This document shows, in pieces, positions 50,918-61,767 of a DNA stretch of 64,000 nt. The stretch is from Aplectana chamaeleonis (Eukaryota > Nematoda > Chromadorea > Rhabditida > Cosmocercidae), in assembly GCA_029168955.1 (NCBI GenBank), contig JAPDOI010000267.1, forward strand, positions 744,001 through 808,000, written 5' to 3'. Position 1 is the first letter of the stretch. The number at the start of each line of letters is the position of its first letter. A program made the translations under genes and the position numbers. The notes beneath the pieces are model-generated. The model worked only from the letters and a program-made list of their open reading frames with translations. It did not search any database and was not told the DNA's origin.

Positions 50918-51766
50918 TCATGTCAATCCTCTGAGAGGCTGAGCACCTCGCTTCCTCTTATGAATCCTCGCAGTGAAGTTCAACAGAACAGGACGGTGAT
51001 CCGAATCGAATGCGACATCCCACACAGCTCTAGATCTTCGAATGTCCGATACTGGAATATTCCTCGTCAGGACATAGTCAAGCTGTAGTTTCAAAGTTGT
51101 CATCTTCCGCTTCCGCTGCTCTTCTGGAGATAGCCGGGTTGGTCCCTGCCACGTAAGCTGATGGCGGCGATGATTCCTCTTGAATGTCGATGCAATAATC
51201 AGACCACTGCGTTCACAAAAGTCGACAAGGCGGTAGCCATTGTCCGATGTTTGCTCCACTGGGTAGAACCATTTACCGAGTACTTCGGATTCCTGATCAA
51301 GTCCCATCTTCGCATTTGCGTCAATCCCCACGACAACAGCATGTTGACAAGGTATCCTGGCCAGCAACGTATTGAGTTCCTCATAAAACGCATCCTTCGA
51401 ATTGTCTGCGGCGGTTTCAGTGGGCGCATGAGCACTCACTATTCACAGATTGAATCCTCTGTGATCCCGCAGTCGTACGAATGCATTCCGACACGACGTT
51501 GAGCCGAACTCCTTGACCATACCATTGAAATCCTTCCTTACAGCTATTGCACAGCCTCCCACTCTCCTATCGTCAGCGTTACCGCAGTAGATGGTGTACT
51601 CTCCGACGCTGATGACGGGTCTATCCTTGAGGCGGGTTTCCTGCAAAGCAGCAAACGGTGCATGGAAATAGCTCAGAAGTGTGGATAGCGCAGTTTTTTG
51701 GATATCACTCGACAGCGATCGACAGTTCAGGGTGGCGAAATTGTGGCTTGTGGCCAAAGACTCCAT
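50918..51766 (-). pseudogene. RTE AP-type endonuclease, frameshifted
   Basis: The N-part (51766-51443) has FATLNCRSL and ALQETRLKD, the catalytic Glu region. The second frame (51439-50918) has GIDANAKMG and DVAFDSDHRPV, with catalytic Asp/Asn and Asp-His. A frame break near 51441 separates them and another near 50915 separates them from RT. The enzyme nicks target DNA for priming. Confidence 0.8.
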
Positions 51767-52057
51767 GACTCCCTAGGTACGGATCCTAAGGTGTTATGGA
51801 CCAGAGGCCTTAGTGTGCCGGACGGCGACACCTTTATGCAATGTGCGGGATACTTTCGCGATATAGTTGTGCACGCTATATCGCTCGAACGTTCCCTGTG
51901 TACACTCAAACGTCTGCTGGGTTCAGTAGAAGCAGGGGCACCAACGAGCAGGTACCAACAGACTTGTATACACACACCCTTATTTTGCAATAAAGAAACA
52001 TACAGGGTGTATGTGAAGAGGTTGTAGCTTCACATGTACGGTAAAATAAAATAGAAG

Positions 52058-53320
52058 AAATGAATGAATGAATGAAGTGAGGTAGTCCACCCATGCAAGT
52101 AAACGGGTAGACATGTAGGAAAACACACGTAAAACGCTCGTAAAAGTGATAGCACTCTGAACTTGAAGCTCTAACAAAATGAATGGCCGTCTGTCCCATG
52201 TATTGACCTGAGATCAAACTTGGACCGGCGACATTTGAAAATCGAAAAGTTTTTTGCTTCGACAATTTCCAGAGGCATTTTGTTCCAAATTCGTATAACC
52301 CGGTAGGCAAAGGAATGCAGTACGCCGGATTTTGTGCTGAATGCACGTTTGAGCTGGAAACCGTGTTGGAAAGAGCGAGCACAGTGGCGAGTAAGCGCAA
52401 AAGTGCTCTCAAAAGGAATGTCACTAAAACCATTAACTATCTTATAACATAAATGTAGATCAAACTCAGCTCTCCTGTATCGTAAGGTTTCAATCCCTAA
52501 CATTTTTAATCTACTCGTATAATCTGACACTTCTCGCCCAGGAAATAATTTGATAAAAACGCGTTTTGACTATCGTCTTTGCACGTTTTCAACGATTTCG
52601 TCATCTTCAGCCGAAGATGGTGACCAAACCTGCGTGCAGTATTCCAACAATGGCCGGCAGTAGACAATGAATGCTTTCCTATAGTGCTCGAGGCAGGGGT
52701 GTTGCAGGGACCTGAGTATACAATTAGCCACACGAGAAGCTTTTTTCGAGATTTCTTTGCAGTGGGATTCCAACCGGAGGTCGGTGCTAATGAGCACACC
52801 CAGGTCCCTGATAGTCTCGCGCACCGGAAGCACAACATTGTTCAGGCGTAAGCTGCATTCGTGTTGGAAATTGATGTGCAACAAGTTGCATTTCTCCTCA
52901 GATAGCTGCAACTGCCATTGTTTGGACCAGTCGGCAAGCCGATTCAAGTGACATTGAAGTTCGTGAAAATCGATAGCGGGATTTCGAAGAGGGCGATATA
53001 TTTTGAGATCATCAGCGAAAAGCTTACATGTGCTAGACAATTCGTCTGAGATGTCGTTCACATAGATAAGGAATAGTAATGGACCCAAAACGCTACCCTG
53101 TGGTACCCCGCTGGCGATTTGACAGGATGAGAGCAAAAGTTGCTAATTTTGACTCAGAAATCACGAGATGTCAGAAAGGATTTCAATCACTTCAAAATGT
53201 CTCCGCAAATGCCGTACCCTCGAGTTTGAGAAGCAATTTAGCATGGCTGACCGTGTCAAAAGCTTTGGCATATTCGATGTACACATTATCTGTCTGGCAG
53301 TACTCGTTCAAAGCTGAACA
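52058..53320 (-). pseudogene. CR1/L2-like retrotransposon 3' part
   Basis: Minus strand. YAKAFDTVSHAKL (about 53285-53247, motif A), then after frame breaks ASGVPQGSVLGPLLF (53115-53070, motif B) and LFADDLKIYR (about 53025-52995, motif C as FADD). The thumb has DLGVLISTDL and YCRPLLEYCTQVW, and the C-end runs to 52171. A tail of TTCA repeats lies at 52060-52076. The 5' half with endonuclease is missing. It is related to the plus-strand piece at 54830. Confidence 0.75.
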
Positions 53321-53368
53321 TCAGAAAGGGGTATTTTCGAGGAGAGCGGACGACGCTTAACAGGGAGG

Positions 53369-53523
53369 TGAGGGTGAAGCCAGTGCTCCGGAGCAGTGAC
53401 GTCAATTCTGCGGAGCCGTGACGTCAGTGCTTCGAGGCGTTGACGGCACTGCTTTTGGGCAGTTATGGCAGGGCCTCAGGGCAGTGCCGGCAGGGTTTCA
53501 GGGAAGTGACGGCAAGGCTCCGA
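53369..53523. repeat. 22-bp minisatellite, about 7 units
   Basis: From 53391, units of exactly 22 bp can be laid under each other (GAGCAGTGACGTCAATTCTG..., ...GGCAGTTATGGCAGGGCCTC..., ...GGGAAGTGACGGCAAGGCTC...). They share GTGACG-CA. Diverged, non-coding. Confidence 0.7.
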
Positions 53524-53529
53524 TCAAGC

Positions 53530-54100
53530 CAAATATCACTTTGGCGCACGCACCCTCCGTTTGAGGGGGCAAGCGTCGGTGCTCGGAGGGTTGCTTCCTG
53601 TAGAGCTGCGCTAGCCCCTCCAGTGTATCAGTATGTTAACCAAGCAACAAAAAAAACCTACGCTGATATTTCTGAAATAGAAAAACAGATATTGGATTCG
53701 TGACTAACAACTCATTATAGAATCCCGAAACTCTACCCTGTTTTGAAAATTGGAAGAGGATGAGGGACTGGTATTAAAACGTTAGATGCATTGTTTGCCT
53801 TAGACCTATTTTAGCGTTCGAACGCTATGCGGTCCGATAGCATGAGAATCAATCGTTATCGCGTCGCACGTCGATTCTCATTCGAAGCATGCTGTCGCAG
53901 CGATTGGCGACGGAGCTCTAAAAACCGTTTTATAGGTTCGAGTCCAGCGCGTTGCGGCGCACGCATCCGTAACGCCTCGTCCGCGGCAGTTGACGATTGA
54001 GCATTGCGGGTGCAGGAGCTGCACCGCGCTGGTCGGAAACTGTTACTTCCTATCGCTTCAGCCGCGAAGCGGCTGAAGAGGCTTAGTTTTGCCCAGGCTT
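53530..54100. other. Unassigned, small hairpins
   Basis: Local palindromes exist (GAGAATCAATCG/CGTCGATTCTC at about 53845; CTTCAGCCGCGAAGCGGCTGAAG at about 54055). No gene was recognised. A tRNA-like B box at 53937 was rejected. Confidence 0.35.
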
Positions 54101-54123
54101 TGTGATCACTTACTGTGCTTCTC

Positions 54124-54390
54124 TGGGCCAAGTCTGCAAGTTCCGGTCCACAATTGCGTCTCGACACGCTTTGCGGCCGCACGCGCTTTAGTCGGTCGAG
54201 TTTCCAGCGCCAAAGCTGATTCGATGTGGCTTTTTTATACAGTTTTCTCCAACTTTTTAGTTTCCAAAACCCACTTAGACTCCACAGATCGGCTTCTGCG
54301 GCGCTGGAAACTCCTCCGACTAGGGAGTGTGCGACCGCAAAGTGTGTAGAGACGCAATCGCGGTCCGGAATTTGGCCCAGAGGGGCACAG
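54124..54390. mobile_element. Foldback element
   Basis: The left arm (54124-54230) and inverted right arm (54285-54390) share CTGGGCCAA, TCCGG-CC, ATTGCGTCTC-ACAC-CTTTGCGG, GTCGG-GGAGTTTCCAGCGCC or close variants. It abuts the G-run MITE at 54420. No coding capacity. Confidence 0.55.
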
Positions 54391-54419
54391 TAATAGGGAC
54401 GGATCCTTGCATAAACTGG

Positions 54420-54615
54420 GGTGCTATGTGGGAAGGGGGGGGGGCACTGTTGCATCGCACTTGGCCTTGCCCATTTTTCCGTGCCGCAATGACTCTCCTG
54501 ATTTTGGCAGGGAAGGGAAACCCCGGGTCGGTGCTCAAATTCAGTGCGGCGCAGTAAAATGGGCGTGGCCAAGTCCATCGCGCCATAGTGCCCCCCCCCC
54601 CTCCCATATAGCACC
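54420..54615. mobile_element. G-run palindromic MITE with about 7-bp TSD
   Basis: The ends are GGTGCTATGTGGGAAGGGG and CCCTCCCATATAGCACC. TAAACTG stands at 54412-54418 and again at 54616-54622, giving a 7-8 bp target duplication. The core has GCAGGGAAGGGAAACCCCGG and inverted TGGGCGTGGCCAA. Same family as 19937 and 20138. Confidence 0.75.
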
Positions 54616-54829
54616 TAAACTGTAGCTATTGAAAATGACCGATTGAGTGTTGTGAGGAGATAAAAAAATGATTTGATGTTTGTTAAATTTCATTAATCGA
54701 TCTGGGTAGATCAAAAACGGAGAAGAGGTCGAAACACTCGATTCAAAAGAAATGATGCAAACGTAACATGTGCAGGGGCCCCGATTTCATCTGATAATGT
54801 TTCCCAGAAAGTTTCGTGGCGAAACCTAG

Positions 54830-55862
54830 TGTGAGTCCGAAGCTATGACTCGTTTTCTGATCTCGTATGTTGTGCTTCCCGTGGGCGACACTATCAGTGA
54901 CCTTGGTGTGCTTATCAGCACCGACCTTAAGTGGGAATCCCACTGCAAGGAAATTCTTAAGAAAGCTACTCGTGTGGCGAATTGCATCCTGAGCTCTCTC
55001 CAACACATATGTCTCGAGCATTATAGGAAAGCACACATCTACTGCCGGCCGCTCTTGGAATACTGCACGCATGTTTGGTCACCCGCCTCTCTTGAGGATG
55101 ATGAAGTCGTTGAAAACGTGCAAAGGCGGTACTCAAAACGCGTTTTTGTCAAGATATAGTTCAGTTTCACAGTCGCGTTAGTCCTTATTATCACAATCGT
55201 AGAAGCGAAGCGGTTGTTTTTAAAAATGCCAACTACGAGAATGATGGAATCTTTCTCAAAACAACCGCTTCGCTTCTACGATTGTGATAACGAGACTTTA
55301 CGCACTGAACGCGAATGCGGAACTAGATCATTTTTTTCATGCGAGAAGTGTCAGACTTCATGAAAAGGCTTGAAATATTGAGGATCGAAACCTTACGATA
55401 TCGGGGAACCGAGTAAGATCTACACTTGTGTTACAGAATCGTTAATGGTTTTTGCGACATCTCATTTAAGAGCGTTTTCGCATTCACTCGCCGCTGTACT
55501 CGCTCCCGTCAGTACGCTTTTCAGCTCGAAAGTGGATTTACATTGAAATCCAACGTGCTGCATTCGTTTGCGTGTTGAGTCATCCCAATTTGGAACAAAT
55601 TGCCTTCGGAAATAGTTGACGCCGGGAATTTTCCGATTTATAGAAGCAGGCTGTCCCTCTTCAATCTCAGGTCATTGCTTCTGGCAGATGGCCGAACTTC
55701 CTCCTGGAGCTTTAGGTAAATGGGGCTCTAAATTGTACCAGTACTTTATTTGCTTTCTGTTGTCTGCCTGCAAGCGCAGGATCTCGTAATTAACCTCCCT
55801 CACATACATTCCCTATGTTTCTTTACTGAAAGGTAGAGCTATCGAATTGAATTGAATTGATT
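54830..55862 (+). pseudogene. CR1/L2-like retrotransposon 3' fragment with hairpin insertion
   Basis: The frame 54845-55159 covers the thumb region (SDLGVLISTDL, YCRPLLEYCTHVW), similar to the minus-strand copy at 52570-53136. The C-terminal part continues at about 55335-55725 with stops. Between them, about 55155-55345 has no counterpart in the other copy and contains a perfect hairpin. The 3' tail is (GAATT)n at 55845-55862. No catalytic core is left. Confidence 0.7.
55188..55290. repeat. 33-bp perfect inverted repeat (hairpin insertion)
   Basis: 55188-55220 and 55258-55290 are exact reverse complements, starting TTATCACAATCGTAGAAGCG, around a 37-nt loop. It lies in a segment absent from the sister CR1/L2 copy, so it was inserted. 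Confidence 0.85.
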
Positions 55863-56059
55863 ACAACGAAGTGCGACAAAATTACAGAGTTTAATTTTTT
55901 TCTTGGGGATTTCAATTCGAATTTGTCGAAAAAATCACCTTTAAAAATTTCAATATACGCACGCACACTTACGCAATTTTGGGTTTAAACAAAAAAAAAG
56001 CAGCCGAAAGGAAAGCAAAGCTGAAATAATCAGAAAAAAAAACTGTTGCAAAATGATCA

Positions 56060-56430
56060 CTTGGCACAAGAAGGTTCCAGAAGTGCGAGCTGCGACAAAA
56101 ATAGTCGGGGAGTTCTTCTCGCAGCTCGCAATGGGAGCCTGACATTGCTCGCAGCATCTTCGCTCTGCGAGAAGACTAAAGGGGCTTCCAGAATGGCGTC
56201 GCCGCGAGATTCGCTGTCGCAGGGATTGTACAAAGGATGGAGAGTGCTACGTAGCACCCTCTGTTTTGTAAAACCCCTGCGACGGCGAATTTCGCAGCGA
56301 CGCCTCTGAAAGCCGTCTGTGAGAGTTTTGTCTTGCGGCGCTTGCAGCTGCGAGTGTCGCCCTCGCAGTGCGGCAAAAATATGAAATCTTTGCCACCCCC
56401 GTGTCCTCGTGTATGTGTCGTTCACAGAAC
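56060..56430. mobile_element. Palindromic element centred near 56255
   Basis: GTGCTACGTAGCAC forms the centre. Outward, the arms share GTCGCAGGG/CCCTGCGAC, GCGAGATTCGC/GCGAATTTCGC and GCGAGCTGCG/CAGCTGCGAG. It reads as a foldback MITE; ends are approximate. Confidence 0.5.
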
Positions 56431-57218
56431 TTTAGATTCCATCTAACATAGTAAGGCTTGGAGATTTCGTAGAGGGCCCCGCATTTTGCGGTTGACCAGC
56501 AGCCAGCGTGTCTTTTTTGTCTCAACATCCTAATTAGCACTTATGTTTCCCTATGATTGGCGGCCGCAATCAATTGTGGGTCAAAATGAGCTATTAGACA
56601 TGCCCCAGAGTTTACATTTATCCCCTGGTTCCGAGCCAAATTTACTCTGTTCCCTTGCGCGCTTGTGCGGAGCGAAGGTAGAGACAGCGAGAAAGTGTGG
56701 GTAGAATAAGACGCAGCGTACGCGTGCAGGCGCACGCGATGAACGGAAACAAATTTCACTCGGAAACGGAGGATATGTTTATCTCACAACAGGCGCGCCC
56801 ATTATTTGAATAATACAGCTTTCGAAACCCTTTTTAGGCTCTGAAGAAGCGTTCACTCGACTTGTGTGGCCTTAAACGAAACTATTCCACCTAACAACCT
56901 TGTCTGCCATACATATAAATCTCCAATTGATAGTTCGAAGTACTTTTCTATTCCTTTTCCATGGTTTTGTTATTCTCAGCACGCTATCGATCACTTTCCT
57001 TATCATTTTCATCTCACAACGCATTGTTAAAGCTTAGCTTGCTCGAATGAGTCCGCGCGGAGCCAGCAGCAGAGCGGTCGGTCATGGCAAGATATAACCG
57101 TGATAAGGAGGCTGACATGATAAGCCCAATAAGCCTTACTTCGACCGGCTGGAAATGAGAGAGCAAGGCTAAATGCACGCCATTTTTATACGATTGCCTT
57201 ATAGAGTCATAATAAGAC
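56431..57218. other. Unassigned spacer
   Basis: No gene, TIR pair or RNA gene was recognised. TTAA-AGGCACAGTCCAACCTC at 57219 is one end of a TTAA MITE whose partner was not found. Confidence 0.35.
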
Positions 57219-57293
57219 TTAAAGGCACAGTCCAACCTCGGGAGTTAAATTTCATATTATAGTCCGCCCACCGTGAATAGCAACCCTCCCAAC

Positions 57294-58138
57294 TCAGAAA
57301 AATGAAAGCATGTTACATGTAATATAAAGTGTATGATACTTGAGACATTTAAGTATATTACCTTTATATCGCATGTAACCTACACTTATAATACATATAA
57401 CATACACTTATATTACATGTAGCTTAATTAGAGCCGCAAGTTGAAGCTCGCTGCTTTAAGGGTTGGAGCTGCAAGTTCCAGGCTACTGCTTCAGGTACGA
57501 ATCAGCTAGCTTTAAGCTCTCGTGGACATCCCAGAAGCTTAAAGCTCCCTGCTTCATGATTCAAGCAGCAAGCTTTGAACACACATCTTCATTCATGAAG
57601 CGGGGGGGGGGGTTTAAGCTCGCTCTAAAAATATTGTATGTCGATCCCTCTAATCCTCTTCACGATTAGCACGAACCGTGAGGATCGAGAGATCAACGAA
57701 TCGGCCAGGGCGAGTGACCACCCGGTCGAATGGCAATCCACGGGACATTCGCTCAACGCCATGGTATGAGGCGGCCCGTATGCTGTGCAGGTTTGCAGAA
57801 GGTGTTCAACATGGGCCCTCAGTTTCGGAAGATATTTGAATTATGTTACACTCATACTACATGTAATTTACTTGAGTAGAGATAATTCAAATGTAACTTA
57901 CATTGACGGAGATGTATTACACGTATATTGTAATCGTCTCATTTGTTACAAGTATTTGGTTTTCACCATCGAAAACATATTACGTGCGACATTCGGCCTG
58001 CGAGCGAGGGGCCGATATATTACATGTAACATACATCGGTAGAGATAATGTGCAAGTAATATACGTTGCCCAATTTATATTACATGTATATTTATCCAGG
58101 CCTTTTATATTACATGTAATATGTTTTCATTTTTGTGA
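57294..58138. mobile_element. 845-bp TIR element rich in TTACATGTAA
   Basis: The left end AGAAAAATGAAAGCATGTTA and the inverse of the right end (CAAAAATGAAAACATATTA) match and continue into CATGTAATATAAA. TTACATGTAA or close variants recur at least six times near both ends. Between lies a patch of AAGCTTTAAGCTC-type repeats (57430-57625). No transposase was seen. Confidence 0.6.
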
Positions 58139-58353
58139 GGAAGCACGAGATCTTAATTCGCTCAAATAAAGGAGAAACTACAGGGGAAAAGTTGGCCCCG
58201 CCCACAAAACTCCAAAAGCTAAACCGCGCACACCGCCCCGGAAAGGGGAACCAAGATCTTTGCTGTTGTACATTTTGCCTTTGAGGATCGCCACGAAGAC
58301 TATTTTTTCCGTTTGTTCTTCTTCTTCTTCTGCAGCCTCGGAAGTGGTTTTTG

Positions 58354-60819
58354 TCATAGGTTGAGGAACTGGGCGGCCTTGACAGGATTCGTCCAAAGGT
58401 CCATTGTGGTCAAGGAGGTAGGTCTCTTCGGGCACATGAACAAGTGCGCCGTGTCGTGTCCGGGAGCACCACAGTCCGGGCGTGCGTCTGGTCGGCTGCT
58501 GTCGATCTTGTTGACGTAAGACATGAGCAGTATAGAGTGACCACAGCGCAGCGAGGCAAGAGCACATCTGGCTCGTCTGCCGAGTTGAGACTCGGACTCA
58601 CAAACCCGAGGCGGCACTGCTCCTAAGATAGGGTTCACAGCCCCCTTCGTTAGATATCCTCGAACAAACTGGGTGTGCTCCTCACGCAGAAGACGAAGCC
58701 TTTCCATGTTGGAGTCGGCCCATCTCTGTGCATCAACTTTACGAGGAGCATCGGCGAACGGCGTCCTAATCGACCTCTCTCTTATGGACTTCATGATTCT
58801 CTTTGTTGGATGATTCGGCTGTCTCAGAACATTAATATACATCTGCTGTGCCTCTAGTTCACAATGCTCCTTAACTGGCAATATGCAGGCCTCCGCGTGA
58901 AGATGTTCTATTGGGGAGCTCCTTGCACAACCGGTAGCAATTCTAAGCGCAGCATTCTGTACACGCTGCAGCTTATTCCAGGAGCTGTCAGACACCAGGT
59001 GCTGCCACACTGGTGCCGCATATTCCAGAGCCGGCTGAAGTATTGCTCTGTAGGTTCTCAATATTGTCTCTCGGCTGCTTCCCCATGATGTTCCTCCGAG
59101 AGCTCTCAAGATATTAAGCCTAGCCTTGACGACTGTTTGTTTCTGTTCCGCGTTTTTGTGGAACTTCAGTGACGGATCAAGAATAAGGCCAAGCAGCTTG
59201 GGGAATTTGGCTGCTGGCAACAGGTCACCATCCCATTTGACATCTGGATGGGCACTGTGTTCCTTGTTGTTTGTTGTGAACACTGAAACAGAGGATTTTG
59301 CAGCAGAGACTGTGAGCATCATTTTATCGAGGAAGAGCTTCAACTCGACGAGATAGGCGCTGATCTTGTTAGCGGCTATTTGCAGGTCACGGTCCTGGCT
59401 CATGATGGTGATGTCGTCGGCATACATAACAATCTTTACATCATTGGGAGGCTCGGGAATGTCCTCAAGATACAGGCTGAATAGGGCAGGGGACAACACT
59501 CCGCCTTGCGGAACACCAGCTGCGATTGGAATGCTATCGGATACGTGATTCTGGAATTGAACCTTAGCCCGGCGGCCTTTAGTAAACGCTGCAATCCATC
59601 GCTTCTGCCAGGATGGCAGCGAGGACTTCAGCAGTTTGTCGGACAGCAGTCTTAAGTTAACAGAGTCAAACGCGTTGGTCAGGTCGAGGGCGACGGCCAC
59701 CGTTCTTAGGGGCTTTCTCATGTTGAATCCGTCGACCGCAAAGCTCACGATCTCCAATAGAGCAGTAGTAGTAGAGTGAAGTTTCCTGAACCCATGCTGA
59801 TGCTGCTGTCGCTCATTTTGATCAGCCAGGTCCGTCACGATCAACTTTTCAGCTAATTTAGCGACGGGCGATAACAGGCTGATTGGTCGAAAGCCTTTCG
59901 CCGTGCTTTGGGACTTGCCTGGCTTTGGCAACGGTATCACATTGGCTGTCTTCCAAGCTTGGGGTAGAGTGCAGGTCCGGAAAGAAGTGTTAATGATATC
60001 TGCAAGCATCAACAGAAGTTCCGTGGGAAGCTTCTTCAGGATGGCTGGGGAGATACCGTCAGGTCCGATAGCCTTCGAATTCCGCATTTCTTTGATAGCC
60101 TTCTCAACTTGTGTGAGAGTAAAGGCCTCAGAAGCGTTCATGAGCGGCAACCGGCTCAGCTCTCTAACCGTGACTCTGTTTTGCACGCCTCGCTTGGTGC
60201 GTGTGATGAAAAAGTTATTGCCGAGTGCGTAAGCAGCCGCTTTCCCTGATTTGAAGATGTTCTCCTCGAACTCAATAGCGGAGCTCATCGGGGGAGCGGA
60301 CTTTCCGGAAATTTTTCTCAAGACTTTCCACGTCGTAGTTCCGTCCGCCTTGAAATTCAGCTTTTCAGCGAACTTCTCCCAGCATTCCTTCTTGTTCTTA
60401 TCCAGATCCTGCTTGATCTCGCTATCCAGCACAGCAATCTCCGGGTCTAGATGGTCTGCGGCTCTCTTCTCATCTCTGGTTCTTATCTTGTGCAGTATTT
60501 TTCTGCTGACATTTGGAAAAAAGGTCTTGACACGACCCTCAGCAATCGCTGCTTTCATGGCCTTGCGGATGGCACTTGTTAGATGGCGCTCTTTCTGATG
60601 AACATCACCATTCCATGGGTAGTCGACCGCATGGCGGAGTGCAACATCTCTGAACAGGGTGGAGTCTGCTAGGCCTAAATTAAGATAAGTACAATGACGA
60701 AAACCAGAGTAAGGGGCAAGAGAGTCAGAGAGATCAATATAGACAAAGACGGGAATGTGATCACTGGAGAGAGTTGTGGATGTGGACCACGTGCAAGCAT
60801 TAGAAAGATTGGATGACAC
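58354..60819 (-). CDS. E7 endonuclease C-end and reverse transcriptase (821 aa open)
   Basis: Longest intact RT of family E. SDH (19-21) closes the endonuclease. The EN-RT linker follows, then GPDGISPA (252-259), LDLTNAFD (378-385, with the two motif A Asp), GVPQGGVLSP (435-444) and MYADDIT (465-471). The C-end ends in FLNL. The zinc motif near residue 780 reads RPDC instead of CPDC, so one metal ligand is missing. All RT catalytic residues are there. The methionine used as start is internal; the true polyprotein would begin about 313 codons upstream, where the frame is broken. Confidence 0.88.
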   Translation of the reverse strand: MSSNLSNACTWSTSTTLSSDHIPVFVYIDLSDSLAPYSGFRHCTYLNLGLADSTLFRDVALRHAVDYPWNGDVHQKERHLTSAIRKAMKAAIAEGRVKTFFPNVSRKILHKIRTRDEKRAADHLDPEIAVLDSEIKQDLDKNKKECWEKFAEKLNFKADGTTTWKVLRKISGKSAPPMSSAIEFEENIFKSGKAAAYALGNNFFITRTKRGVQNRVTVRELSRLPLMNASEAFTLTQVEKAIKEMRNSKAIGPDGISPAILKKLPTELLLMLADIINTSFRTCTLPQAWKTANVIPLPKPGKSQSTAKGFRPISLLSPVAKLAEKLIVTDLADQNERQQHQHGFRKLHSTTTALLEIVSFAVDGFNMRKPLRTVAVALDLTNAFDSVNLRLLSDKLLKSSLPSWQKRWIAAFTKGRRAKVQFQNHVSDSIPIAAGVPQGGVLSPALFSLYLEDIPEPPNDVKIVMYADDITIMSQDRDLQIAANKISAYLVELKLFLDKMMLTVSAAKSSVSVFTTNNKEHSAHPDVKWDGDLLPAAKFPKLLGLILDPSLKFHKNAEQKQTVVKARLNILRALGGTSWGSSRETILRTYRAILQPALEYAAPVWQHLVSDSSWNKLQRVQNAALRIATGCARSSPIEHLHAEACILPVKEHCELEAQQMYINVLRQPNHPTKRIMKSIRERSIRTPFADAPRKVDAQRWADSNMERLRLLREEHTQFVRGYLTKGAVNPILGAVPPRVCESESQLGRRARCALASLRCGHSILLMSYVNKIDSSRPDARPDCGAPGHDTAHLFMCPKRPTSLTTMDLWTNPVKAAQFLNL

Positions 60820-61758
60820 AAGAGAGATATCTGGGCTAGAAGGTCGGCCGTTGGCAGGAGACGAGTGGGCTGGTCATCATTGAGGATAACCAGGTCACAC
60901 TCCTCAGCCCACTTCTTCGACATCTTCCTCTGGCGTCAGAATCAAGAGCGGAACAGAACGTGTGGAGCATTGAAGTCACCCGCAAAGACAGCTGAAGGGG
61001 AGAGTGAGCAGTCGTACAACTGCTTAAGGAGGGGAATAGGATAATAAGAAGGGGGACAAGATGATATAGGAGGAATGTAGATGTTAAATAGAGATAAAGG
61101 GGTTTTGAGGGGGAGGTGGACAGGAATGTACTCGAGAGTACCGTCCTTAGGAGTATTAGGGATAATATGAGAAGGTATGGCAGATTGCACGAAAGTAGAC
61201 ACTCCGCCCCCAAGAGCAGACCTTGGCATGTGATAGGCGGTGTATCCCGGAATGTTAGGCTGGGGTAAGTGGTAGAAGGAGAGAGCTTGGTTTCTTGAAC
61301 CATGATAACATCCGGGTGATGAGAACGTGCGAATAGAGAGAGTTCAGATAACTTGTTGCGAAGGCCGTTGAGATTAATGTGAACAATGGAGAGGGGGCGG
61401 TTGGTAATTGAGGAATCAGAGTTGCTGGGGGCAGAGCATGGAACACAACGAAAGGATGAGTCATGATGCCTCACAGAACTGAGGCCCGAACAGGAGAAGT
61501 GCACCCACCTTTGGCATCCGAAGCACTGGACGCTGGTATGTCTCCAGTTGACATCCTTGCCGCACGTGGCGCATAGGTACTTCTGCGCTGGACCTGGATT
61601 CCTCTAGACGCCGACCCTTTGTAGTAAAATCCTCAGGAGAGCTGCGGCCGACCAGCACCTCTCCCATGACAAAAGCCCTCTTCTCGGAGGGGTTGACGTC
61701 GGTTTGCACGGAGGCGATCTTCTTTCCTCCACACTGCCACGGCACGAACGTACGACAT
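60820..61758 (-). pseudogene. E7 N-terminal part: leader, 2A, PHD, endonuclease
   Basis: The AUG at 61758 (in P2) is followed by a frame change near 61685. In the leader frame the 2A-like motif is hit by a TAG in place of the Glu codon (GV-stop-RNPGP, about 61604). The PHD finger lies at about 61580-61440 with all Cys/His present. Endonuclease VQETKLSP at about 61290 and AGDFNA at about 60980 are in different frames. The rest joins the open frame below. Confidence 0.75.
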
Positions 61759-61767
61759 CTCGGCAGC
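61695..61767 (-). ncRNA. HDV-like ribozyme candidate (E7)
   Basis: Same 73-nt sequence and fold as E1. The predicted cleavage site is exactly at the junction with the target duplication at 61768. Confidence 0.65.

Larger units (their letters stand above)
48912..51975 (-). mobile_element. RTE-clade non-LTR retrotransposon
   Basis: Minus strand. The AP-endonuclease lies at 51766-50918, RT at 50905-48956, and the 3' tail is TAAGTCAAGTAAGTCAA at about 48912-48932. The protein pattern (GVRQGAVAGP, MMYGSETWA, C-end TAHLGEDA) is that of RTE elements common in nematodes. The 5' region to about 51975 is a non-coding leader. Frameshifts and an internal deletion make it inactive. Confidence 0.8.
58317..61767 (-). 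mobile_element. Non-LTR retrotransposon E7, best-preserved copy
   Basis: Full length (3451 bp), minus strand, 5' end GCTGCCGAG at 61767. The target duplication TTTCCGTTTGT is at 58306-58316 and 61768-61778. The (AAG)n tail is at 58317-58331. Subgroup of E1 and E3. EN C-end plus RT is open for 821 codons; the N-terminal part is damaged. Confidence 0.92.

Noticed and set aside
51780..51975. HDV-like ribozyme at the 5' end of the RTE element
   Set aside because: RTE elements sometimes carry one, but I could not build P1-P4 with correct order by eye in this leader. A descriptor search would settle it.
53930..53950. tRNA-like B box (GGTTCGAGTCC)
   Set aside because: No A box, acceptor stem or cloverleaf could be built around it within tRNA distance.
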